Of a stretch of DNA of 10,494 nucleotides, positions 1-5,658 are shown in pieces. Position 1 is the stretch's first letter; every line of letters begins with the position of its first letter. Position numbers and translations under genes: made by a program. Source of the DNA: Candidatus Aenigmatarchaeota archaeon (GTDB lineage: Archaea > Aenigmatarchaeota > Aenigmatarchaeia > Aenigmatarchaeales > SZUA-1535); assembly GCA_026985775.1 (NCBI GenBank), contig JALSPV010000080.1:1-10494 (forward strand). Direction: 5' to 3'. The notes beneath the pieces are model-generated. The model was not told the DNA's origin, ran no database searches, and worked only from the letters and a program-made list of their open reading frames with translations.

Positions 1-117
1 CCTTTAAGTAAGGGATATACATTGCGCCTGTAAGCTGTCCGCTTTCTGTGGAGAAAGAAATAGAGTAAGTATAACAGCATATATCTCTTAAATTTGTTAC
101 CACTTCTTAGCGAAAAC
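1..117. other. Left-edge stretch without an assignable gene
   Basis: No complete gene is visible here. On the plus strand one frame is open from the window edge to a TAA at 31-33 (ending GYTLRL) and could be the C-terminus of a gene lying to the left, but ten residues are too few to judge. On the minus strand an ATG at 22-20 could begin a leftward gene; it has no clear SD. A short inverted repeat, CTTTCT/AGAAAG (42-47 and 52-57, GTGG loop), has no T-run behind it. Confidence 0.3.
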
Positions 118-125
118 TTTATATA
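118..125 (+). promoter_or_regulatory. TATA box for the small hypothetical gene
   Basis: The octamer TTTATATA is an archaeal-type TATA box. Transcription would begin around 145-150, leaving a leader of about 40 nt that ends in the SD GAGGTGA (175-181), five bases before the ATG at 187. The long SD-containing leader contrasts with the leaderless arrangement at several other first genes in this window. Confidence 0.5.
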
Positions 126-186
126 CCAGTTTCGCACATTTTTCTCTAAAATTGTCATCACCAAAAAGTGAAAAGAGGTGATAAGC

Positions 187-384
187 ATGCGCATAGGAGG
201 CGGATTTAAAAGGCTCGCACCCGAAAGACCAATGGTAATAAGGAAAGGTAATGTTGTTGAGGTTTGCTACTTTTATCAAGGCATGGGCGAGTGTTTTGGT
301 GCACGTTGTTATTGGCTGAAGATCGGGCGCTGCCCTATATATGAAAGACTTTATGGAAAGAAAAGAGAAGCTAAAGCGAAATAG
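187..384 (+). CDS. Small cysteine-containing hypothetical protein (65 aa)
   Basis: I do not recognise this protein. The ATG at 187 is chosen because a strong SD, GAGGTGA (175-181), sits five bases upstream; an in-frame GTG at 178 lies inside that SD and is unlikely. The 65-residue product is basic, begins MRIGGGFKRL, and has four cysteines at 27, 36, 41 and 49 in an aromatic-rich central segment (GECFGARCYW, then GRCP), ending in a Lys/Arg-rich tail. Four cysteines in a small basic protein would allow a metal-binding nucleic-acid or ribosome-associated role, but the spacing matches no zinc ribbon I can name. Its last 14 bases overlap the 3' end of the convergent eL33 gene. The TATA box and SD make it likely to be real. 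Confidence 0.6.
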   Translation: MRIGGGFKRLAPERPMVIRKGNVVEVCYFYQGMGECFGARCYWLKIGRCPIYERLYGKKREAKAK

Positions 385-640
385 CCTCCTTTTCGGTTTC
401 TATTTTTATTATTTTTCCGAGAGCTTTTGGCGGCAATGGTTTTGAAAACCTAACTCTTACAGCACCAGAATTTCCGTGAGGGCCAACAACTTTACCTCTC
501 CATTCATTACCCTTTTCATCTACCCATATAGCGTATTTTCCAACAAGATTTCGTGCTTCATTTCGAGTTTTTATTCCAGGAATAATTACTATAGCCTCCT
601 TTGTGTACTTAACCCTGTAATTTGATACAATTCCCTCCAT
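371..640 (-). CDS. rpl35ae: Ribosomal protein eL33 (L35Ae)
   Basis: The 89-aa product is a large-subunit ribosomal protein of the L35Ae family, found in eukaryotes and many but not all archaea. Family hallmarks seen are the N-terminal strand MEGIVSNYRVKYTKEAIV, the GIKTRNEARNLVGK segment, and the signature GKVVGPHGNSGAVRVRF followed by LPPKALGK. Length is normal for an archaeal member. The ATG at 640-638 has no SD, and a TATA-like element lies about 27 bp upstream, so the transcript is probably leaderless. It shares this promoter region with the divergent gene at 694, and its 3' end overlaps the small gene at 187-384 tail to tail by 14 bases. Nothing looks damaged. Confidence 0.93.
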   Translation of the reverse strand: MEGIVSNYRVKYTKEAIVIIPGIKTRNEARNLVGKYAIWVDEKGNEWRGKVVGPHGNSGAVRVRFSKPLPPKALGKIIKIETEKEAISL

Positions 641-662
641 AGCACAGCTTGAATAAAAGAAG

Positions 663-676
663 AAATATAAAATTTA
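663..676. promoter_or_regulatory. Shared, near-symmetric TATA element between eL33 and the 694 gene
   Basis: The AT-only run AAATATAAAATTTA reads as a TATA box on both strands. Its centre is about 28 bp from the eL33 ATG (640, minus) and about 26 bp from the ATG at 694 (plus). Both distances are what a leaderless archaeal transcript needs, so one element may drive both divergent genes. Confidence 0.5.
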
Positions 677-693
677 TCCAGAACAACCAAAAT

Positions 694-1241
694 ATGAACA
701 TTTTACAAATTCCATACACGCCGAGAGATTTAAACGAAGAAATTAAGGAAGAGCTCAAAAAAGTTTGCAAGAAATTGAGAAAAAGAAACGGAAAATTGGT
801 AAATGGAGATGAATACGAGTTAAGCGAGGGGTGTTATTATCGCGGTATGCTAATGGGCACATTTGTGTTTTCCCTTTATTTTTTCAAACCCTCTTACTTA
901 TGTTCGAAAGAAGGAATGAGAATTTTCGTGGCAGATAACTTCGAGGATGCGCAATCTCTCCTACTATTACAAAAGGTTTCGAAGAAAGAGTAAAACGAGA
1001 AACTGGATGGAATATTCCAAATGGTGGTGCATTGGTAGTTGAAATTCCTAAAGATAGAGTTAAGAAATCTAGAATGCCGCCTGAGTTGAATCAACCGGGA
1101 ATAATTATCGAGGATGTCCTATGCAAAGCTATTACTGACAATTGTAAAGAATATATTGTCGAGGAACTAGGAGCTAAAGAGGATTCTTTTGTATGCAAGG
1201 CGCTTTTTGATGAGTACCAGAAGAAGTATATACCTTTGTAA
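694..1241 (+). pseudogene. Unrecognised gene split by a probable frameshift
   Basis: Two plus-strand reading frames lie end to end. The first (694-993) begins MNILQIPYTPRDLNEEIKEE and includes GCYYRGMLMGTF. The second is stop-free from 939 to the TAA at 1239-1241 but has no ATG, GTG or TTG until a TTG at 1032; it carries GFEERVKRETGWNIPNGGA and a C-terminal segment with VLCKAITDNC and SFVCKALFDEY. Moving between frames near 950-975, for example at the TCTCTCC tract (955-961), gives one coherent protein of about 180 residues. A one-base deletion or a sequencing error explains this most simply; programmed shifting or two overlapping genes are possible. The ATG at 694 is chosen because it lies about 26 bp from a TATA element; an in-frame TTG at 649 is less likely. 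The Cys/Gly pattern loosely recalls V4R-type small-molecule-binding domains, but this is weak. Confidence 0.5.
1225..1232 (+). promoter_or_regulatory. TATA box for trm1
   Basis: AGTATATA lies inside the 3' end of the preceding broken gene. Its centre is about 28 bp upstream of the ATG at 1258, favouring leaderless initiation there rather than at ATG 1249. Confidence 0.5.
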
Positions 1242-1257
1242 CACCAAAATGTATATT

Positions 1258-2421
1258 ATGGAGAGTTTACAAAAACCGAGAGAAGGGATTGTGGAATTTT
1301 ATGCATATATCTCGCAAAAAGTTTCTTCAGATCTTCAAGTTTTTTATAATCCTAGAATGGAATTTAACAGAAACTTTTCTGTCTGTGCAGCAAATGTGCT
1401 GTGTAGAAAAAGAGAAAATGTTAGTATTTGCGATGCTCTTTCTGCAAGCGGAATAATGGGTTTGCGCTACATTTGCGAGGTAGAGAATGTAACTGAAGTC
1501 TTCTTCTGTGATAAAAATCCAGAAGCTATAAACCTAATATCCCGAAATCTGGAACTTAACGGGTTTAAATTCGTGAAGAATGAGCATGGAAAAAGGATTT
1601 TTGAAAAAAACGGAAAAAGGGCTATAGTTATAAAAGAAAACGCACTTAGAATGCTTTCTACAAACATTTTTACAGGCGTTGATTTAGACCCTTACGGGAC
1701 ACCTGCTCCTTTCTTGGATAGTGTTGCAAGAGCAACTTACTGGAAGGGTTTCGCCTTCATAACAGCAACAGATACAGCGGCCCTTACAGGCTCTTCTCCA
1801 AATGCATGCTTAAGAAAGTATGGAATATTTTCCTCAAGAGTTTGCTTTTCAAAAGAGCTTGGAGCACGCATTCTTTTAAGCGCTGTTATAAAGGCTTTTG
1901 CAATACACGGTAAAGCGTTTTTACCAAGAGCCGTGCTTTACCATGAACATTTTTACCGCGTTTTTGGAGAAGTTTTACCAAGGGAAAGTGAGATTACTAA
2001 ACTGATGAAGAGGTTTGAGATTATTTCTTACTGCGAAAAGTGTAAGAGGTGGTTTGAAGAACCACGCGAAAAGTGTGCATGCAATGAAAAAACAAAAACG
2101 ATAGGTCCTCTCTATACGGGGAGTATTTTAGATAAAGGATTCTTAAATGAGCTTTATATAGAACTTGAGAAGCGTGGTTTTGAGAAGGAGAAAAGAGTTT
2201 GTAAAACAATGCTTGAAGAAGCTGAAATAACCACACCTTTTTACTACAATTTGCATGAGTTTTGTTCTGCTCTTAAAATAAACCCGCCGAAAATCGAGAG
2301 GGTTATCGAAAATCTTAAAGCCCTTGGTTTCAAAGCGAGTAGAACACACTTTGACGCACTTGGAATAAAAACAAATGCGGATTGGCACGCCTTTAAAGAA
2401 ATTCTTCTTTCAACTGAATGA
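1258..2421 (+). CDS. trm1: tRNA (guanine(26)-N2)-dimethyltransferase Trm1
   Basis: Trm1 uses S-adenosylmethionine to make N2-methyl- or N2,N2-dimethylguanosine at position 26 of tRNAs. The 387-aa product has the family features in order: VFYNPRMEFNRNFSV near the N-terminus; the SAM-binding motif ICDALSASGIMGLRY (from about residue 57); an acidic FFCDKNPEA strand; the catalytic-loop motif VDLDPYGTPAP (141-151); TATDTAALTGSSP; and a C-terminal domain with a probable zinc site at Cys259, 262, 273 and 275. Length is normal. The ATG at 1258 fits leaderless initiation from the TATA at 1225-1232, and homology begins soon after; ATG 1249 is an alternative. Its TGA stop (2419-2421) overlaps the SD of nreA, so translation of the two is probably coupled. 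The tRNA-Gly in this window has A at position 26, so it is not a substrate. Confidence 0.95.
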   Translation: MESLQKPREGIVEFYAYISQKVSSDLQVFYNPRMEFNRNFSVCAANVLCRKRENVSICDALSASGIMGLRYICEVENVTEVFFCDKNPEAINLISRNLELNGFKFVKNEHGKRIFEKNGKRAIVIKENALRMLSTNIFTGVDLDPYGTPAPFLDSVARATYWKGFAFITATDTAALTGSSPNACLRKYGIFSSRVCFSKELGARILLSAVIKAFAIHGKAFLPRAVLYHEHFYRVFGEVLPRESEITKLMKRFEIISYCEKCKRWFEEPREKCACNEKTKTIGPLYTGSILDKGFLNELYIELEKRGFEKEKRVCKTMLEEAEITTPFYYNLHEFCSALKINPPKIERVIENLKALGFKASRTHFDALGIKTNADWHAFKEILLSTE

Positions 2422-2426
2422 GGTGA
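2420..2426 (+). promoter_or_regulatory. Shine-Dalgarno site that places the nreA start at a non-AUG codon
   Basis: GAGGTGA is a seven-base match to the archaeal SD. Six bases after it comes ACG at 2433, in frame with nreA. The last three bases of the SD are themselves an in-frame TGA, so no start further upstream is possible. Confidence 0.65.
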
Positions 2427-2432
2427 GAAACC

Positions 2433-3611
2433 ACGCGATCTATTTGTCTTCGTTGCAAAGGGGCAAAAAAGCTTTGTGGAAAAAGCTACTGCCCGCTTTA
2501 TGTTGCTTTGAGTAGAGTAAAGAGTGTTGCAAAAACTCTGAAAAAAGAAATTTACTCCCAAACACCGCCTTCTGTTTTTGTTGGAAGAGAAAACTATCCT
2601 CGTGTTTTCACAGGACCGCTTTTATTGGCCTGCGAAAATACGCTTGCTCTTAAAACGCCTAAGGAGTGGTATGGCCACAGTTATCATGAAATACTTGAAG
2701 CATGTTCTTCGCTTTTGAGAGTCAAGAAAAAAGTTGATGTTCGCTATCCTGAAAAAATAAGAGAAAGTGTTAAAGAAATAGCACTTTCAGAAAAACCCGT
2801 TTACATTGAAGCAAAGTTTTCAAAACTCTTCGCTTTGCCAAAATTCAGCGCGTTTTTTCATCCGATTGGAATGAGCGGAAAACTTGAGAAGATTGCTGTA
2901 GCGAGCAATCCAAAGGTTTCGCAGAAAGTGGAAAAAATACTGGAAGATGAGCTTAAAGCAAGCACACAGGCTATAATGCTTTATGAAAAGGGTTATGATG
3001 TTTATGAGATTTCTCGATTTCTCTCCGCTGGATGTATGGGTATTGAAAAGCGCATTGTTCCAACAAGATGGAGTATTACGGCAGCAGATGATGTGATTGC
3101 AAACTACCTTCGGGAAAAGATACTCAAATTTCCAGAGATAAGTGAGATTCTTGTGTGGAGTAACGAGCACTTAGATAATCATTTTGAAATACTTTTTATT
3201 CCTGGTTCGTGGAGATTTGAACAATTCGAAGCATGGTTCCCTGGAAGCTATTGGTCTATGCACAGGTTTTCAATAACAGTTGAAAGAGAATCATTTAGAG
3301 GGAGAACAAGTTATGCAGAAGAGCAGGGCGGTGGATATTACGCTGCGAGACTTGCAATATGCGAGCAGCTTGTTAAGATGAAAAAGCAGGCAAGCGTTGT
3401 TGTTTTTAGAGAAATTTACAAGGGCTACGTAATTCCTGTTGGTGTTTGGGAGATAAGAGAAACTATAAGAAAAGCTTTCGAAAAATCAGCAGAAAAATTT
3501 TCCAGTATATCTGAAGCGCTTAAGGCAATCTCTCAAAGGCTTAGAGTGCCGATTGAAGAATATGTTAAAAGAAGCTCTATTCTCTCGCAGAAAACTCTTT
3601 GGAATTTTTAA
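2433..3611 (+). CDS. nreA: DNA repair protein NreA, with probable non-AUG start and C-terminal PIP box
   Basis: NreA proteins are archaeal DNA-repair factors; in Haloferax, NreA acts with UvrABC on mitomycin C damage and depends on PCNA. The 392-aa reading has the N-terminal zinc motif CLRCKG...LCGKSYC (Cys5, 8, 15, 20), then TPPSVFVGRENYPRVFTGPL, KEWYGHSYHEI, FHPIGMSG, PTRWSITAADD, GGYYAARLAICEQL and GYVIPVGVWEIRE, all typical of the family. The last seven residues, QKTLWNF, match a PCNA-interacting (PIP) box. The start is unusual: no ATG, GTG or TTG lies between an in-frame TGA (2424-2426) and TTG 2508, which would delete the zinc motif. ACG 2433 has ideal SD spacing; ATT 2442 is an alternative. 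It follows trm1 directly, and a leaderless promoter for the next gene lies at its 3' end. Confidence 0.9.
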   Translation, partial: TRSICLRCKGAKKLCGKSYCPLYVALSRVKSVAKTLKKEIYSQTPPSVFVGRENYPRVFTGPLLLACENTLALKTPKEWYGHSYHEILEACSSLLRVKKKVDVRYPEKIRESVKEIALSEKPVYIEAKFSKLFALPKFSAFFHPIGMSGKLEKIAVASNPKVSQKVEKILEDELKASTQAIMLYEKGYDVYEISRFLSAGCMGIEKRIVPTRWSITAADDVIANYLREKILKFPEISEILVWSNEHLDNHFEILFIPGSWRFEQFEAWFPGSYWSMHRFSITVERESFRGRTSYAEEQGGGYYAARLAICEQLVKMKKQASVVVFREIYKGYVIPVGVWEIRETIRKAFEKSAEKFSSISEALKAISQRLRVPIEEYVKRSSILSQKTLWNF

Positions 3612-3612
3612 A
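3605..3612 (+). promoter_or_regulatory. TATA box for the ThiI-like gene
   Basis: TTTTTAAA overlaps the last codons and stop of nreA. Its centre is about 28 bp upstream of ATG 3637, and no SD precedes that ATG, so the ThiI-like gene probably has its own leaderless transcript. Confidence 0.5.
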
Positions 3613-3636
3613 TGTTGCTTATCATTACTTTCACTT

Positions 3637-4515
3637 ATGAAGCCTTATGATTGCTTACTCATAAGGGTTTCCGGTGAGCTTTCGCTGAAATCGGAACAGG
3701 TAAAACCAAGGTTTTTTTCAAAGCTTGTAAGCAATGTTAGAAAGGCTCTTGACAGGGAAAATGTAAAGTACAAAATAGAAACAAATCCAAGTAGGATATT
3801 TGTTTATACAGAAGAAATAAAAAATGCTTTGAGAAGCGCGATAAAGGTTTTTGGAATCAGTTCAATTTCTCCCGCTTGGACTTGCTTTTCCGACCTTGAT
3901 GAAATGAAGGTTCTCGTTACGGATATAGCGATTGAAAACCTTAAACTTGTTTCCTCGAAATCCTTTGCGCTTCGCGTTAGAAAGGCAGGGAGGCATAAAA
4001 AGTTCTCGCTCCGCATGATAGCAGAAGAAGTAGGTGCGGCTGTAAAAAGAACAACGAATGCAAGCGTTAACTTGAACAACCCTAATGTTGAGATTTTCAT
4101 AGAGTGTAGATCGAGAAGAACCTATGTTTTTGTGAAGAAATACAAAGGCGTTGGTGGATTGCCGCTTGGAACAGGAGGAAGAGCACTTGCACTTGTTTAC
4201 ACACCAGAAGATGTTGTAGCAAGCTGGTTCATTATGCGCCGCGGAGTTGAACTCAGCGTGCTAACGGATAACGAAGAATACGAGCAAATTTTGAGAAGCT
4301 GGCACATAGGTGGGAGGATGAAGGTAAAGTACATGAGTTTTGAAGAGGCTAAGGAATACGCGAAGAAAATGAAGTACTCAATTGTAAAAGGTTCTGTATC
4401 TTCGCAACTTTTACCTTTCTCAAATTACCCTGTTTTTAACCCTATAGTTTGTTTTTCCAAGAAAAAAGTTGAGAAAATGTATGAAAAAATAAAGAAATTT
4501 TCTAAACCTTTATAG
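3637..4515 (+). CDS. ThiI-like THUMP protein with degenerate PP-loop domain
   Basis: ThiI makes 4-thiouridine at tRNA position 8: its ferredoxin-like and THUMP domains bind tRNA and its PP-loop domain adenylates U8. The 292-aa product has the N-terminal part (LLIRVSGELSLKSEQVKPRF) and a THUMP region ending NVEIFIECRSRRTYVFVKKYKGVGGLPLGTGGRALAL (about 140-186, quoted in parts by position). Where ThiI has SGGxDSPVAAW, this protein has YTPEDVVASW (188-197): both glycines and the serine are lost. The tail still follows ThiI (GSVSSQ at about 252, then PVFNPIVCFSKKKVEKM), but about 64 residues separate it from the loop, clearly fewer than in ThiI. It is probably a tRNA-binding relative without adenylation activity, perhaps a cofactor. 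Start 3637 fits the TATA at 3605-3612. The 3' end overlaps the convergent ferredoxin gene by 14 bases. Confidence 0.8.
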   Translation: MKPYDCLLIRVSGELSLKSEQVKPRFFSKLVSNVRKALDRENVKYKIETNPSRIFVYTEEIKNALRSAIKVFGISSISPAWTCFSDLDEMKVLVTDIAIENLKLVSSKSFALRVRKAGRHKKFSLRMIAEEVGAAVKRTTNASVNLNNPNVEIFIECRSRRTYVFVKKYKGVGGLPLGTGGRALALVYTPEDVVASWFIMRRGVELSVLTDNEEYEQILRSWHIGGRMKVKYMSFEEAKEYAKKMKYSIVKGSVSSQLLPFSNYPVFNPIVCFSKKKVEKMYEKIKKFSKPL

Positions 4516-4690
4516 CCTCTACAGGACAGGCCTCTGCAGCTTCTTTAACACATTCTTTGCTTGTATCTGCTCCTTCCTTTACTTGTGCTTTTCCATCGCT
4601 ACCAAGTTCAAAAACATCTGGGCAAAGTGCCACGCAAGAACCACAGCCTATGCATTTTTCCTTATCAACCTCTACCATGGTCGACACCAT
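4502..4690 (-). CDS. Single-cluster [4Fe-4S] ferredoxin
   Basis: This 62-aa ferredoxin carries single electrons between soluble redox enzymes. Cluster ligands are Cys13, Cys16 and Cys19 (CIGCGSC) plus Cys55 in ACPVEAI. Cys23 (ALCPDVFE) and Cys47 (KECVKEA) match the extra pair that can form a disulphide in Pyrococcus and Thermotoga ferredoxins, so this is the 4Fe-4S type with the second cluster lost; unlike Pyrococcus, the second ligand is Cys rather than Asp. ATG 4690 opens the frame, but ATG 4678 (MVEVDKEKC) is equally plausible: GGTG lies six bases before it and the TATA (4711-4718) would put the transcript start near 4688. It could accept or donate electrons for the FNR-like reductase at 8393, or reduce radical-SAM Elp3; neither is shown by the sequence. 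Confidence 0.9.
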   Translation of the reverse strand: MVSTMVEVDKEKCIGCGSCVALCPDVFELGSDGKAQVKEGADTSKECVKEAAEACPVEAIKV

Positions 4691-4710
4691 TTTCTATTTT
4701 CTTTCAGGTT

Positions 4711-4718
4711 TTTAAATA
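4711..4718. promoter_or_regulatory. Shared TATA element between ferredoxin and nmd3
   Basis: TTTAAATA is centred about 27 bp from the nmd3 ATG (4742, plus) and about 24 bp from the first ferredoxin ATG (4690, minus). It is the only good TATA candidate at the right distance for either gene. The same octamer precedes the uL29 operon at 7111-7118. Confidence 0.55.
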
Positions 4719-4741
4719 GTTTCCCGTTTAACCTTAAATCC

Positions 4742-5341
4742 ATGAGAAAGTTTTGTTATAAGTGCGGAAAGATTACTGAAGAGCTATATGATGGTCTTTG
4801 TAGGGAGTGTGCAAAAGGTATAGGTAGTGTTGAAAAGCCTATTATAGAAATTTTCATTTGCTCCGAGTGCGGAAAAATTAAAGAGGGTAAACTCTGGAAA
4901 CAAACAAGCATAGAAGCTTTTGTTAGAAGAAAACTGAGAGCGAAAAAAGTTGACATTAAAAAATGTACTGCGGTAATGCAAGATGGGGGAACGGTAGAAT
5001 TCGAGGTGAAAACAAAGTATATGCTCTGCGATACCTGTGTTAAAATACTCTCTGGGTATCATGCAAGCGTTCTTCAACTTCGCGGATTCAGCGAAAGCGA
5101 AATTGCTAAAATTCTATCGTGCACAGAAAACCTCGGGAAGGATTTCTTTATAGAAGAAACAAAACACGGTATAGATGTAAAGTTTATTGAAAAACCAGCA
5201 GCAGAAAAAGTTGCGAGAAAAATAAAGAGAATGTTTAAAAAAGTGAAAATCATAAAATCATGTAAACTCATAACTGTTAAAGATGGGAAACGCGTATATA
5301 GAAATTTCCTCTCGGTGAGGAAGCTTGAAGAAAAGGAATGA
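4742..5341 (+). CDS. Nmd3-family 60S/50S export-factor homologue
   Basis: Archaeal Nmd3-family proteins resemble the N-terminal zinc-binding part of eukaryotic Nmd3, the adaptor that binds late pre-60S subunits; the archaeal role is taken to be large-subunit assembly or quality control. The 199-aa product opens MRKFCYKCGK and has zinc pairs at Cys5/Cys8, Cys20/Cys23 and Cys40/Cys43, with a further CDTC in the YMLCDTCVKI segment. The middle (YHASVLQLRG) and the C-terminal ferredoxin-like region ending YRNFLSVRKLEEKE fit the family. An open frame extends upstream to 4583, but that part is antisense to the ferredoxin; ATG 4742 lies 27 bp from the TATA and begins right before the first zinc pair. 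The 3' end overlaps the aIF1A start by 17 bases. Confidence 0.85.
   Translation: MRKFCYKCGKITEELYDGLCRECAKGIGSVEKPIIEIFICSECGKIKEGKLWKQTSIEAFVRRKLRAKKVDIKKCTAVMQDGGTVEFEVKTKYMLCDTCVKILSGYHASVLQLRGFSESEIAKILSCTENLGKDFFIEETKHGIDVKFIEKPAAEKVARKIKRMFKKVKIIKSCKLITVKDGKRVYRNFLSVRKLEEKE
5314..5320 (+). promoter_or_regulatory. Shine-Dalgarno site that decides the aIF1A TTG start
   Basis: GGTGAGG within the end of nmd3 has its GGTGA core six bases before TTG 5325. An ATG at 5338 is out of frame, so the SD supports TTG as the aIF1A start. Confidence 0.6.
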
Positions 5342-5648
5342 GCTTAGTCCGGAGGAAGAGATTGCAAGAACGAGAATTCCAAACAAGGAAGAGGGCGAGC
5401 TGCTAGCTGTAGTAACAGAAATGCTTGGAGAAGGAAGAATGCGAGTGGAATGCGAGGATGGAAAGGTTAGAATAGGAAGAGTTATAGGAAAATTAAGAAA
5501 AAGAGTCTGGATAAGAGTTGGTAATCTTGTATTAGTTAAACCCTGGGTTGTTGAAGGGGATAGGAAGTGCGATATAATTCACCGATATACCCCAACACAG
5601 GCAAACTGGCTGAAGAAAAAAGGTTATGCACAGAATCTGGAGTTTTGA
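5325..5648 (+). CDS. eif1A: Translation initiation factor aIF1A
   Basis: aIF1A is the archaeal counterpart of eIF1A/IF1: it binds the A site of the small subunit and helps aIF1 and aIF2 place initiator tRNA. The 107-aa product has the basic N-terminal tail (MKKRNELSPEEEIARTRIPN) and the OB-fold with EMLGEGRMRVECEDGKVRIG, GKLRKRVWIRVGNLVLVKPW and DIIHRYTPTQANWLKKKG, all diagnostic. It starts with TTG, supported by the SD at 5314-5320 and by the normal N-terminal length. It overlaps nmd3 by 17 bases, so the two are co-transcribed. It ends ten bases short of the convergent elp3 stop. aIF1A here and aIF1 at 7387 are the two factors that tune start-codon selection, and both genes lack an ATG start. 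Confidence 0.95.
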   Translation: MKKRNELSPEEEIARTRIPNKEEGELLAVVTEMLGEGRMRVECEDGKVRIGRVIGKLRKRVWIRVGNLVLVKPWVVEGDRKCDIIHRYTPTQANWLKKKGYAQNLEF

Positions 5649-5656
5649 ATTCCAGA
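5636..5656. terminator. Hairpin between convergent aIF1A and elp3
   Basis: TCTGGA (5636-5641) and TCCAGA (5651-5656) form a perfect six-base inverted repeat around a nine-base spacer, followed on the plus strand by ATTTATTT. Its place between two convergent stop codons suggests a bidirectional terminator, but archaeal termination relies mainly on T-runs, so this is tentative. Confidence 0.35.
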
Positions 5657-5658
5657 AT

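Noticed and set aside
2418..2426. nreA starting at ATG 2418 with the TGA at 2424 read through as selenocysteine
   Set aside because: The TGA is part of an excellent SD, the family has no selenocysteine there, and no SECIS-like element was looked for or needed once a start after the SD is allowed.
2508..2510. TTG 2508 as the nreA start
   Set aside because: It would remove the conserved four-cysteine motif just upstream, which is in frame and uninterrupted.
4583..4741. Upstream extension of nmd3 to 4583
   Set aside because: That part is antisense to the ferredoxin and does not resemble Nmd3; homology begins at ATG 4742.
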